Origin: Epiperipatus broadwayi
Taxonomy: Eukaryota > Onychophora > Udeonychophora > Euonychophora > Peripatidae
Direction of reading: 5' to 3'
Length of the DNA stretch: 64,000 nt
Assembly (NCBI GenBank): GCA_028023455.1
Contig: JAQFVV010006847.1
Span: forward strand, 188,001 to 252,000
Made by a program: the position numbers and the translations under genes. Positions 38,227 to 54,375 of this stretch are shown piece after piece. The notes under the pieces were generated by a model. It searched no databases. It saw nothing but the letters and a program-made list of their open reading frames with translations, and was not told where the DNA came from. Within the stretch, counting starts at the first letter, position 1. Every line of letters begins with the position of its first letter.

Positions 38227-38480
38227 TATCTATAGAGGAATCTGAATCTGATAAAGTTTTGGTTGGTAACGTTTGGCCTTTGTCAGCAGTCATATTGCCC
38301 TTTTATGAAGATTTAAAATATTTAAGAAATTTTAATGTTGATAGTACACAGGATAATGCTATATTAAATATTAATAAGATTATTGAAGAAAAGACAGAAG
38401 ATATTATATTGACTGATAATGTTGATGAAATTAGCACTATAGTGCAAGATATAAATTTGCAAAATAATCTGTGTAATAAA
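38227..38480 (+). pseudogene. C-terminal remnant of LINE ORF1 (Jockey/CR1-like element)
   Basis: The frame is open from the microsatellite edge to the TAG at 38479-38481 (EESESDKVL...NNLCNK). It has no ATG of its own before the break (the frame can only begin at TTG 38259), and it lies immediately upstream of ORF2 in the ORF1-ORF2 order of LINEs, so I read it as the tail of a 5'-truncated ORF1. No zinc knuckle or RRM is visible in what remains. Confidence 0.55.
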
Positions 38481-38489
38481 TAGCAATTC

Positions 38490-41221
38490 ATGAATTGTTA
38501 TTATCAAAATGTTCGTGGTCTTAGAACTAAGACAATTGATTTTAAATTTGAATTGTTATTAAATGAATATGATATTATCTTTTTAACAGAGACTTGGTTA
38601 AAAGAAGAAATTGATAATATTAGTATATTTGATGATAGGTATTGTGTGTATAGATGTGATAGAAATTATAATTATGAAACAAGAGGAGGTGGTACTTTGA
38701 TTTCTATTAAAAAAGACATAAAGCATAAACAGATAATTATTAATGATAATAATATTGAATCTTGTTGGATTGAAGTTAGTTTAAAAAATAAAAATAAAAT
38801 ATTGTTAGGTACTATATATCTTCGACCTACTTTGTCAATGAATGATTTAGATGCATATTTAGTTAAGGTTGAGGATATATTGGTGAAATATAAATATGAT
38901 ATTATTATAGTTGGGGATTTTAATGAAGCTGATTACTCAAGACATAGTAATAAGAATTTTGATAATAGTAAACTTTATAGATTAAAATTTTTTGTTGAGT
39001 TGGTTAGTTTAATTCAACTTAATAGTATTATTAATTTTAGGGGGGGGGGTATGTTGGATTTATTGTTTAGCACTAAGAATGATTTGAAGTGCAAAGAGGC
39101 TGATCAAGCTTTTTTGCCCCCTGATCCACCTTTGGAATTTGTAATAGATGGTTCTCATGAACATATAAAGCCTATGGTAAATAGTAAGAGAGATTACAAA
39201 CATGGTGACTATTATGGCCTTTATAAAGCTTTTGAGGACATTGATTGGAATGTAATTTTGATGGAAAATGATCCAAATATAGCGGCAAATAATTTTGTTG
39301 GTATAGTTCAAAATTGTCTAGATCAATATATTCCTGTTAGGCATTATTTAAATACTAATAACAAATATCCTAAATGGTTTTCTAAGGAATTGTGTAAGGG
39401 CTTAAATAGAAAGCACAAATATCATAGGTTATATAAACTAACTAATGATAAAGAATTGTATAAGAAATTTAGTGGTTTGCGTGCTTATACTAAAACTCTT
39501 ATGAAAAGAGATTATAATAATAATTTAAATAGAGTTGAAGAAAATTTTAGGAATAATCCACAAATGTTTTGGAATTATATAAAAGATCTTAATATTGTTG
39601 GAAGTAAAAGTTGTAGATATAATGTAATTAGGCCTTCTATGGATGATCTAGTCAATCATTTTACTAATATGTACTTAGATACTTCAAGTAATGATAATAT
39701 GGTTGATATTAAATTTAATAAAGAAAGTTTTTGGAATATAGATGTTAATAAAATTGCAATTCCTGAAGTGTTTACTGCAATTTATAAACTTAAATCGAAA
39801 TCTTCTATGGGATATGATAATATTCCTAATTTTATTATCAAGGGTTGTGCTGAATGTTTGGTAGCACCATTGCATTATATTATTAATTTATCAATTGAGA
39901 AAACTATTATTCCTGATATATTTAAGATAGCTAAAATTATACCAATTTTTAAAAAAGGGATAGATCTGATTCGGGTAATTATAGACCTATTTCAATTCTG
40001 TCACCTTTTGCTAGAATTTATGAAAGGTGTATTTATAGTAATATTATTGTAGATATGATTAAGGTATTACCTAGTTATCAGCATGGTTTTTTACCTGGTA
40101 GATCTGCTGAAACTAATTTAATGGTGATATCTGATCATATTGCTCATGCCTTATCTGATCAGAAGCAATTAGATGTTGTATATTTTGATATGACTCAGGC
40201 ATTTGACAAAGTTTCATATATTAGACTTTTGTATAAACTTAAAATGTTGGGTGTTAGTCCTCATTTAGTTGAGTGGTTTTCCAATTATTTGAGGGGTCGA
40301 AAATCTTATGTACATATGGATAAAACTAATTCTCTTTTTTTTGATAATATGATAGGTGTTCCTCAGGGTGGAATATTAGCACCATTGCTTTTTAATGTTT
40401 ATATGTGTGATCTTGATCATAGCATAAAAAATAGTATGATACTTACTTATGCTGATGATTGTAAGTTATTTAAAAGAATTATTACTTATAGTGATCATAT
40501 TGAGGTTCAAAAGGATATAGATAGTTTTATTATATGGTGTAGGTATAACAACATGGAGATTAACATTAATAAAACATGCATTGTTTCCTATACTAATAAA
40601 ACTGAAAAATCTGTTTATCAATATAAAATTGAGAATGGTGTTATTAAATATAAAGAGACTGTATCTGATTTAGGAATTATATTTTGTAGCAATTTTACTT
40701 TTAATGCACATATTAAATGTATTATTAATAAAGCATACAGAAAGATGGGCTGTATTTTGAGATATGGGAGAGATTTATCTATTTCCATAAAATATAGGTT
40801 ACTTTTTTCTCTTGTTGTTACAGTTTTAGAATATAATTCTTGTATATGGAACTTCAATCTGATTAATATTCAGTCTAAAATATATAATATTGAAAAAAGA
40901 TTTAATAAATTAATAATGGGTGAATGTCAAACTGTCAAAACAGTATTGAAAGAAAGGAGAATGTTGAAGGATATGATATTACTGAAAAAGTTGATTGATG
41001 GGAAAATTGATGTCAGTAACTGTATATCAAAAATAGAATTGAAAGTACCTTGTCGCTTATTAAGAGAAATGCAAACTTTCAAGATTAGTATATGTAAAAA
41101 TACTTTCTTTGGTAAATCAGTTATTAATAGATTGCAAATGGTATATAATCTAACTTTTAATAATATTGATATTTTTTGCGATCAATTTGTGATGAATGTT
41201 AAAAAACAACTAAATGTATAG
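38490..41221 (+). pseudogene. LINE ORF2, Jockey/CR1-like: AP-endonuclease plus reverse transcriptase
   Basis: Starts at ATG 38490, 8 bases after ORF1's stop. Endonuclease: YYQNVRGLRTK, FLTETWL, RGGGTLI and VGDFNEADYS. RT: SSMGYDNIPNFIIK, KIIPIFKKG, NYRPISILSPFARI, YQHGFLPGRSAETNL, VVYFDMTQAFDKV, GVPQGGILAPLLFNVYM and LTYADDCKLF (catalytic DD near 40450), then a thumb and a short C-terminal part ending at TAG 41219-41221. A single one-base loss in AAAAAAGGG near 39953-39961 shifts the frame between KKG and DRSDSGNYRP; otherwise the ~910-codon ORF is open. No RNase H domain. Motif spacing fits the Jockey/CR1 branch. The enzyme nicks the target and primes cDNA synthesis in place. Confidence 0.88.
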
Positions 41222-41400
41222 TTATGAACATATATGTATATATAATTTTATGTATTTAGCTTGTATTTGATTATAATTGTTTTTTTTTTTAAATTTTAAT
41301 TATTATCATTGTTATTATTATTATTTTTTTTTTATTGTGTATTTCTGTTAAAGTGTAAATGTTGAAATGCACATAATAAATGGATATTGAATTGAATTGA
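41222..41400 (+). other. LINE 3' UTR with GAATT-repeat tail
   Basis: T-rich 3' UTR ending AATAAATGGATATTGAATTGAATTGA, then directly the (ATT)n tract. There is no poly(A); the tail is a short ATTGA repeat that grades into ATT. Confidence 0.8.
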
Positions 41401-44811
<3,411 letters not shown>

Positions 44812-45314
44812 TGTAATGGACACACATGCCATTACATTCTAATAAATAAAATTAAAAATAAAAGTTCGCAGATAAAAACTTTTTTTTAAGAATTAAAAAT
44901 TGAAAATTAAAAGTCATCTAAACTTTATATATATATAAAATTGCACAGATGAAATATTATTAAAAGAAAACTTTATCAAAGAAAAAAAAGTATTTTAAAA
45001 CTAAATTTTCAGAAAAAAAACCTTAAAATATTTAAAGATAAAAATATATCTTTAAAAATGTATATAATTTAATTAATGCTATTGTATAAAATGAAATTGA
45101 TTATTTTCTATTAGTAAAAGTAAACAAGCTCTTGGGCATCTCAAAGTGTATAATTAGACATCAGATAGGAAAAAAACAATAGAAACAGAATAGCCAATAA
45201 AAAAAAATCCTTCAGCAAATGGACCTCAATGAAAAATCATCCTCATCATGATATAATATCCACTCGATCTGAAAGTTGAAAAAAAAAGGAAAAGTTTGGC
45301 TGTAAAAATGAAGA

Positions 45315-46058
45315 TATATATATATATATATATAATGTTCAAATGTGTGTTAGACAATACTATATGTAAAAACCTTAATATTTGCATTGATATTACAAAT
45401 AAACACACTTATATAATTCGGAAAGCAAAACTATATATAAATTAAATCAAATCAAAACATAAATGACAAACTTTGTTGATTCTTCTAACATTTTCGAAGG
45501 TGTAACCTTCATTTTTAAGAAGTACAAAATCTCTTAATTTTCCACAATGTGTAAATATGCAAAATAGGCAAAATATGCTAATCAGGATAAGAACATTTAA
45601 ACTTGCCATTTCTTCAATATGGCATAAAATGATTATTTTTTGTTCATCGCATGTTCATCTGATATTATATAACATGCCTCCTTCACCTTCCTCCGCAGAT
45701 TAAGTCACTGTCTACACAACACACTTGGCCTATTTGGCCTGCACTGATGGCCCATATCCAATGAATGCTGTACAAAAATAAAAAGGTGAGACAGGTCCCA
45801 AGGCTTTGTTATACATATATATATGCTGGGACAGTCTTGTCTGGACTGATGCCTTCATTTCCCCATAATATGCAGCTGGGCAATTGTTATCACTACACAT
45901 AATCTTGTAGACTGCATTGTGTGCATGTACTGAGAGAATATAGTCTTTTGTATTGCTTATACTCCTGTTAAGATTAGGAGGTGATCGAAAACACACACTA
46001 AAGTTGAAGCAAAAAATTGTATGCAAATCTCGATCAAAATCTCTAATATATGAAAGCA
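45315..46058 (-). pseudogene. PLE family C 3' fragment (GIY-YIG) inserted in the LTR
   Basis: On the minus strand 46059-45730 encodes a GIY-YIG N-terminal half: AVYKIMCSDNNCPAAYYGEM, then QTRLSQH. These are the GIY-YIG hairpin (here YK...YYG) and the following conserved R-x8-H-like segment of PLE endonucleases. Downstream (45540-45480, minus) is AAATGAAGG-TTAC-ACCTTCGAAAATGTT, again a stem followed by GAAA as in PLE termini, with TTCT/AGAA flanking as a possible helix I. The insertion is absent from the matching LTR at 48890-48960, which defines its ends to within some bases. No RT is present. Confidence 0.7.
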
Positions 46059-46359
46059 AGATGTGATGGAGAGAGATGTGATATATGTTAATTCAGAGAG
46101 AGTTGAAGAAGAAGGGATTGAAAGATGCACTTTCAATTCCTTCAGTTTTTTTAATAAAAAAGAAATGACATTGTTTTCACATATTGTGGACCACAGGCTA
46201 TCAGGGCCTGGAAATAAAATACTAGCTAAAGTAAAGAACCTCTAGATAAATCAATAAAATGGCCAACAGCATATGGGTCTCCCCCAGGATATTGGTGCAA
46301 TTATCACTGGATCCCAATTGGCAAGCAACTGTTATCAATGAACTTTTTAAAACTGTAAG

Positions 46360-46398
<39 letters not shown>

Positions 46399-46402
46399 AA
46401 AT

Positions 46403-46446
<44 letters not shown>

Positions 46447-46548
46447 AAATTAAGAGTGTGCTAATAACTCTAAACAAGCTTTTTTTTTTTTTTATTTATG
46501 ATAAATGCTACTACAAGAGAAGGCATTCAAATCATTTTTATCTTGGAA

Positions 46549-46617
46549 TGTTTTAGAATTAATGCTCATTAGTTATATATATATATAACTAATGAGCATT
46601 AATTCTAAAACATTCCA
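46549..46617. repeat. Perfect hairpin, ~34-bp arms
   Basis: AATGTTTTAGAATTAATGCTCATTAG is followed through TATATATATATA by its exact reverse complement. A degraded form is in the LTR at about 3010-3080 and half of it at 63000-63040, so it belongs to the LTR family. Confidence 0.95.
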
Positions 46618-47743
46618 GTATTTGAAAACAGTAAAAACTCTAAATTCTACACTTTTCAATATTTAATTAGAAATAAAATTTCCTATCTGACTAAATTATT
46701 TATTAATTAATTTTACTGAATGTATTATTTTTTTTAAATTATTTCCATTAATTTATTTTTTCCATTCTTTTAAGTTTTTATTATGATTTTTTTTTTCTGT
46801 TAAGCTATACTTTTAATTAAAACATCTTAAATTTAAGTCAGACATGAATGGCTGCATAGATTCATAAAGTTATGTTAGTTTAAGGGAGGGTAAATCTTAT
46901 GTTATTTGTTTCACAGTTAAATTGGGTCAATGGATTGGATGTATTGGTGTAATTTGTAAATGTAGTATGAAGATCCACTATGTGCAAAATTACATTTTAT
47001 GCTGCACTTGGGCAAAATAAGTCCCATTTTGTACTGACCATTGGAAGCAGATGGTATTAACTGCTCCTTGGATTACCCCTTTAGCCTATGGAATGGAATA
47101 GTAAGATGGCAAAAAACTTCATTCCTACAGAATTTTGTTTTTATTGTTCTTCTTGCCAGACAGATGTAACATTTCTGTACTGAATGAGAGGCAATTTCTT
47201 CTCTATAACCATGCTGTTCAGATGTGCATTTTTGACAGTATGGTATTGTGCTGTTGTATTCATGCTGCATTGAATACATTGATATATCAGATAGATTGGC
47301 ATTGGTTGACTGCGAACTTTTGGCCTAAGGTTAAATAAGGGATAGAATATTTTCTTTTCAAATGCAATCTATGTAGTCTATCCATATTTGACACTAATAA
47401 AATATTAAATTCATCTGTGTGAACTTCTTAAAAAAAAGTTAAATTGTAAATTAAAATCTAAAGTAAAGTTACACTAAAATAAATAATTTTAAATTTTATA
47501 TATGTTTAATAAATGTTTGTGTGTGTTATTACTGTCAATGGCTTCTTTTATTTTTTTGATATTAAAAATTCTCTCTGCTGCTCCGCAAGCTAGTGACTGA
47601 GGCTGATGGTCACAATAAAATATATTAGTAAATTTTGGATCTTAATTTATGTATCTGTCTACTATATAAATTTTCCAGGTTCCAATAGCCTGGTGGCACC
47701 CTGTATGGCAGATATGGTAAGACCTTCTTTTTGACTGCTATAA

Positions 47744-48441
47744 TTGGCCCCCACATGGGGCGATGTTATAATAAATCATGAGTCTCTGAAGTAAATTTTT
47801 TTAATGAAATATTTTTATCTACCATATAATTTAAATCTTATAAAAGCACTGCCAGAAAGAAATAGCACATATATTAAACAAGAGAAAGAAAATATATTAA
47901 TAATTTTAAATTGTATTTTTTTAAAAATGAAAAAGGCAAATGGTTGCAATTAGTATAGTTTTATATATATATATATGTGTGTGTGTGTGCTTTGAAGTGT
48001 GTAGGCATGCGCAGCCATGTCAGTTTATGATTGTAAATGTGACACCTTATGATGAGTATCCTTTGGGGAATTGTCTAAGTGTAATTCCCATTTAAGCATT
48101 TCAATTAGTCATAAATAAGTTGGTGGTATATATAATTGTGTTGCAAATATACATGTATAAATTCATTATTTTTTAAAATGTATTTACTCCAATGCAACCT
48201 TCTTAAATAAATAATTTACTTGTCCTGCCATGTGTAAAAATGAAATGTAAAAAAAAGGAACTCTTGGGGGGAGGAGGCATAAACATAGATGGTTCATAGG
48301 AAAATGATAGTCAACATTTTTTTTGTATATAGTCTTTTTGTAAAATTACTAACCGAATGTTTTAGTTAATCGTGTACCATAATTATTGACCCTAAGTAAA
48401 ATATTTTTTTTGTTGATTTTTTTTAAGCAAGTTTACTGATA
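47744..48441 (+). mobile_element. Internal region of second LTR element with PBS-like site
   Basis: 698 bp. It begins TTGGCCCCCACATGGGGCG (47744-47762), a PBS-like segment directly after the LTR end. It aligns in reverse with 3791-4776, for example CATTTCTTAAAAGATAAAC-type sequence near the far end and GTGCTATTACTTTCTGGCAG near the near end. Non-coding, so non-autonomous like the first copy. Confidence 0.6.
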
Positions 48442-49020
48442 TGTAATGGGCACACATGCCATTACATTTTAATAAATAAAATTACAAATAAAAGTTCACA
48501 GATAAAAACTTCTTTTTTAAGAATTAAAAATTGAAAATTAAAAGTCATCTAAACTTTATATATATAAAATCGCACAGATGAAAAATTATTAAAAGAAAAC
48601 TTTATTTAAAAAAAAGTATTTACAAACTAAATTTTTAGAAAAAAAACTTAAAAGATTTAAAGATAAAAATGTATCTTTAAAAATGTATATAATTTAATTA
48701 ATGCTATTGTGTAAAATGGAAATGATTATTTTCAATTAGTAAAAGTAAACTAGCCTTTGGGCATTTCAATATGTATAATTAAAGGTCAGATAGAAGAAAA
48801 ACAGTAGGAACAGAATAGCCAATTAAAGAAAGCCCTACAGAAATGGACCCCAATGAAAGAATCATAATCATCATGACACAATGACCACTCAATCTGAAAG
48901 TTTAATATGAAAGGAAAAGTTTGGAAATAAAAAGGAAGATAGAGATGTGATGGAGAGAGGTGTGATAGTCAGAAAGGGTTGAAGAAAATATTGAAAGACA
49001 CACTTTTCTTTCCTTCAGTT
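48442..49020 (+). repeat. 3' LTR of second LTR element, first part
   Basis: Starts TGTAATGGGCACACATGCCA and aligns with 44812-45312 and 46055-46135. It is cut at 49020 by the Merlin-like transposon and resumes at 62778; the last eight bases CTTCAGTT are the TSD. Confidence 0.75.
49013..49020. repeat. 8-bp target-site duplication, left copy (Merlin-like element)
   Basis: CTTCAGTT, repeated at 62770-62777. The empty site is seen in the other LTR near 46136-46143 (TTCCTTCAGTTTTT). An 8-bp duplication is typical of Merlin/IS1016 transposons. Confidence 0.85.
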
Positions 49021-52017
49021 GGTTCTTGTATTGACACTGTAATGCAGCCACATGAGGCACTGTTTCTGTGTCAACACACAGAAGCATTCAGGTTACAGGG
49101 CCAAAAGCAGCATTTCTCATAACAGCCACTACATGGCACTGATCACAAAGCATAAGTACATTTACCTTATGTCATCTGCTACCAGAAACAAACAATAAAC
49201 CAGGTGGCGCTGATAGCCAGGTGTAAGAAAATTTAGCATACATCATCTGCTAACAGTGAATACCAAGAACATTGGATGCCCAATTGCTGGCACTGTTGCC
49301 AGCCATGACGGTCGGCTAACAGCTAGAACCAAGAATATTGATATTCCCATGGCGGTGTTTATGCACATGCTTAATACAAAGATAACATATAATGTGAAGG
49401 TGTTAATAATGTAGAAGGCACAGCTATTTAAATGTACTCTAACCAGTAATAATGTTACATTCTTTTTCTTCTTCAGATAAATCGATGTATATTAAAAATT
49501 TTTTTTTTAAAAATCTACCTTTTTTTAAAATTATTTTTTCTAAAAATTGGTTGTTTTTAAAATAATAATTTTTACGACTTTCAACACTACTAAAAATCGG
49601 CCTTTTTTAAAAAAAAAATCTAATTTTTGAAACTGCGTTATTTTAAGAGGTGATTGTTTGTAAAACTTTTTTTTAAAACTAATACAAATTATATTTCATT
49701 TTCAATTATTCTTTCGCTATTGTATTATTTTCAAATGGTTTTTGTTCTTAAAACTAAACAAAATAAACCACACATTTAATAGAAAACAATGCTTTTTTTT
49801 ATTAACGTTAAGATGCTACAATGAAACATTGATGTGCCATAACAAGTAATAATGTGTGCTGTTATGCACAAGCAATAATTCGAATATGATTCATTTCTAT
49901 CCATTCATTTTTACAATATCTTTAGCCAAGAGAATTTTTCTGATCTGTTGTTTTGAACTTGTTTCTGTGTGATGCTTCTCTTATTACAATTGTTTTAAGT
50001 TCTGTTATTCTATTTCTAAAATTCATATTTTACTAAAAATCGTATATTGCAGTTTATAGAGATTCTCTTCTGTTTATCAAAGAGTTTCATTCACAATAAA
50101 TATTTTTAAATCACTTCAAAGAAAACAAACCAAACTCTCCTTTAAATATATTAAAATACCTATTCGGTTCAAATGTATAAAAAGTTGAGTGTACAATTTA
50201 TGTTTGCACATACATGTATTATTTGTTATATAAGATTTAAATAACTCAACTATACTTAAGTGGTCAGTCAAAAAGCAGATTTTATTGCTCTAACAATTTC
50301 CTGAATAAGCTCTTGATTATCATCCAATTTTCAAATAATTCATAGAAAAACATTTGCATTTACTTAATATCATAAATGATATATACATTTATAAACCATT
50401 CAAGTTTTACTATCTTTGGTAAAAAATAAATTTATTAAAATTAATGCGTGTAAGCAATAAAGCATCAAACACATTTTTGTGAAATAACAAAGAAAATATA
50501 GGATTCATAAAATTGAAGAGTATGGACAAGACCCTTAATTATCAGTTCCAATTTGCTGTGAAGAGATGTTGCTTATAAGTATATTCTACATATTATTATT
50601 GTATTCTTTGTAGGCTGAATAAAATGTTAGAGAATTGCAGTTTGTGTAGTGTGTGGTGATTTATCCATGAACTCTCTTCAGTGTAAAAATCGAGTAGAAA
50701 TATTCAAGTTGTATTTAAAACTTTAGGATCATTTTAATAACTAAAAATGTCATATACTCACAAGGAAATTTCAAAATAATATGTTTAATAAGTGTGGCTA
50801 AAGTAAGATATTACAGAGACTCAGAAAAAAAAAAGATTTAGAGCAAAATGCAAAAGCTAATGATATTATAAAAAAAATATTCTGTTTTGAAGAAAACAAC
50901 ACAAAATATAAATTAATGAAGATAGGACAGTAATTTAAGAGATGAGAGAGACAGTGTCATCCACTGACTTAAGTTGCAGGTTAAAAATATATACATTTAA
51001 TATCTTTATTGATGGATAGAATTTAAAATGACATTGTCTATAAAACAAACAGATTGAGGAACTATTTTTGAAATTTGGATTGTTTTGTTTAAAAAGTTAA
51101 GAAAAAAACATTGCAGTCAACTGCATTTAAATTATTAAGAGCAACATAGAATGTATGACGATCTGTTGAAATATATAAAAATGTTTGATGCTTATGTTAG
51201 GCTTGAATACTGTTAAAATTAAAACTATTAGTTCTCAAGTAATTTGGAAGACATTGCCTGTCAAAATTGGATGATCATTGAAAATTATATATGATCTTAA
51301 TAACCTAAAATTCAGAAGTCTGATAGTACAGTCATTGCCAGTACACTGTTTCTTTCTTTCATTATTAAATTAGTAATATCAAAACAGCTTGTAAAAGTAA
51401 TGTTACTTATAAGAGTTTAACAATGAGTTAATTTGTTCAATAATTACGCTGTTAAAAGTGTTGTTAATTTTGATATAGGATATGTCGAGATTAACGTCTA
51501 AACATTATGAAAGAATTTTGAGAAATGTAATGGCAATACATTTTTAGTAGATGCTTTCCAAGCTCAGGATTTATTAATGAAAGCTGAAAACTAATTAGAA
51601 TTTTGCAATGGGTCATTTTATTTACTTTATGATAGAACCATCAAAGTGAGAGTCATGTGATGCTGCATACAGTTGAGAAATGATTAATTACTTGTTCAGT
51701 ACTTGAAGATTATTGTTTTATCATGATATAAGTATATTATCTGCAAAAGCTAATGAATATGTATTTATTTTTAATAATAATAGAAAAAGTGCAATTAAAT
51801 TTGCATATAAAAGTAAAACAAGATCAAAGGAATTATTCTTATACTGCACTTTTAGGACCTTAAGTAAATAATCTATGTATATATAAAAAAAATTGATAGA
51901 ATTTTTTAGTTGGATAAGTACAAAATACATTAGATCCAAGGAACTATAAAGGTAAATGCTACTTTATAGTTAATACTGATTGATAATTTGGAATTAAGGT
52001 AAATGTCATTTCTATCA

Positions 52018-52340
52018 GATCTATGAAAATTAAAACAGGCAAAACTTTCCATACAGTAGTACCACTCAGTGCCAACCAGGGTAATCAATGGAATGTCAGA
52101 AGGCTTGTGCATAAAATCCCCATCTAGTGCCTACTCATCCAAAATCCTCAGACTAGTCTCTGACTTGTGGATGAGTAGGAACTTGATGTGGATTTTATAC
52201 ACAAACCTTCTCGCATCCATTGATTATTCTGGTTGGCACTGAGTAGCACTATTTTATGGAGCGTTTTGCCTGTTTTAATAACAGTTATGTGCTAGCATAA
52301 AAAATGGTGATCATGTGATGTTTAGTGATCTATGACAATT
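52018..52340. mobile_element. Palindromic non-autonomous element in the left arm, with TSD
   Basis: Insert 52032-52326 (295 bp) flanked by GATCTATGAAAATT (52018-52031) and GATCTATGACAATT (52327-52340), a 14-bp TSD with one mismatch. The right arm of the transposon (near 56310-56330) shows the empty site. The inverted arms run from ACAGGCAAAACTTTCCATAC to the inverted partner ending GCCTGTTTT. About 45 bp beyond the right arm (ACAGTTATGTGCTAG...GATCATGTGATG) has no left partner. It is the same family as 57285-57677. Confidence 0.85.
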
Positions 52341-53215
52341 TTTGTAAAGTTGAACTGAATCTCAGAAAAGGAAGATTAACAATCTCAAGTTGAGACTTTT
52401 TATAGAATGTCATATTTATTATATGTCTAGTAAAAAGGTATTATAAAGGTTTTTAATAATATCTGGACATATTCTATGTGCATAGTGGGTAAATGTACAC
52501 AATGTATTGTAGATTATTGCAATAATAATTGAATATTAAATGTGTAATGAAGCCACTGATGGTATGAAAGAAATAGGTTGAATTTCTAGCTTTAAGAGAA
52601 CTTAGAAGATATAAGATTTTTTAAAGAAAATTTTAAAAATTGATTTATAAACATATTAGAAAAAAATCTGTAATCCACCACGAATCAACATATCATGTAA
52701 ACAGTTGTTGCAAGTATGAAAATCTACTTAAGTAATTAAAGGTGGCAATACATTTGTAATCTCCTGAGTGGAGACAATGTTTTGCATTAAATCAAATCTT
52801 AATGATTAATCAAAGTAAATAATAGTTTATTAGTTGATATTGTGAAATTGGTAAATATTTACGTGTCTCTGTTGGATGATATATATTAAAATTTGTCTAT
52901 TTAAAAATTCATTTATAGATTCATTAAACCACATAACTATTTTCAAACATTATATTAAAATATCTGCAGAGATTATAACCAGTAAATAAATTCAAGTATA
53001 TTTATTAACTCCTTCAAGTTTTCTATTGTTTTCTGTTTGATCACTACCCCATAAGTTAATAATTGTTGAAATCTATCAAGAAATGCTATAATACATCATA
53101 ATGAGAATTCTAGAGATATCATTCAGGTATAATTTTGAGTCACTACGAATCCTTTATGAACTTTCATTTTAGTAATGGTTATTAGAATTTGTTATAATCA
53201 TAATCTAAGATTTAT

Positions 53216-54375
53216 CTTATAATATCAGAGAAAAAAAAGAATTTTACTTATGTAGGCTGGTGGAAGTGATGAAGAGAGAAATATGCTGTCAATTAATGAG
53301 GCTGAGAAATTGTCAACTACAATCTGTAAGAACTGTTAAGTACTGAAAAGTGAAATAAAAATTATAGTTTGCATAAATGTTGCATGGAAAATTCATGTAA
53401 TCATTTAGAGTTTATTACATTGTGAAATTAAAAAATAAATATAATGACATCTTTGGTTTTAATGATGTATTATGAAAATGTCAGAAAAGTAGTATTAATA
53501 TTGGAATACATGTATAATTATAACAAAGCCAATAATTTTTAAAATTAAATCAGACCAGAGACATTTTTCAAATTAAACAAGATAATGATGCCCATTTCTA
53601 GTCTGTCATTCAAGTATTATTTTTAATTAGCCAAAATTTGAGCATTTTCAGAATTGTACATTATTGATAAGCAAATGGATTACAACACAAAAAAATTAAC
53701 TTGTGAACTTTTAATTGTGGATTAATATCTTTAATATTCATTATGGCTACCACAAGCAAGACTGAATCCAGAAGTAAAAAGTTAAGATCTAGGTTTTATT
53801 GTCACAATAAGTTAATTGCATAATAGGGTTAGATGATTTAGTGAAGATATAGTGGAGATATCAGGATCATTGAAGAAGTTAGGATGTGTGAAATATTTTT
53901 GTCTTTAAGAAGAATGCAGTCTTGATACTGTATGTCAATCATTTACTTTCACTTCTTTAGCTTCCCATTGTAATCCCCAAAATTACATATGGCCAATACA
54001 CACATGCACACATACATTTACAGTTCAACTGTAAAAAAAATATGGAAAATATAATGGACTTATTTGACATTTGAAAAATTATAACATTTACCCACACATA
54101 CACACATTTCACACAAGCTGTAAGAGATCAAATTGTAAAAGAACTATTTTAATGAAAATGAAGACAATTTCAATGGAAAAATAAGTTTATTTACATGTTT
54201 TAAAGAAAAAAACCATTTTAAAGAAAATTTTTAAAAAAGAAAAAGAACACCTGCAATGTTAGTTGTGTCTTGTTGAGTTCTAAAAAATATAAAACAAAAC
54301 AAAATTTAAATCATTAATATAGACATTTATACAAACCATTTCATTACTATAAAACATATCTCCAAAAAAGTACCT
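53216..54375. other. Centre of the Merlin-like element, non-coding part
   Basis: AT-rich sequence between the end of the left inverted arm and the transposase. A ~48-bp stretch at 53938-53985 matches the RTE LINE near 24003-24050 on the minus strand, apparently an isolated RTE scrap. Nothing else was recognised. Confidence 0.5.

Larger units (their letters stand above)
44812..47743 (+). repeat. 5' LTR of second LTR-element copy (plus), split by a PLE fragment
   Basis: Starts TGTAATGGACACACATGCCA, matching the minus-strand starts at 3790 and 6299. The first part (44812-45312) aligns with 48442-48950, and the later part (46063-46640) with 48945-49020 plus 62778-63066. The final part (46640-47743) aligns in reverse with 1856-2990. 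It ends at GCTATAA before the PBS-like site. The PLE fragment at 45315-46058 and expanded (TA)n tracts at 46363-46442 account for its extra length. Confidence 0.65.

Noticed and set aside
46363-46442. (TA)n tracts as replication or promoter elements
   Set aside because: TA tracts are scattered through the window, mostly at element junctions; nothing marks these as regulatory.
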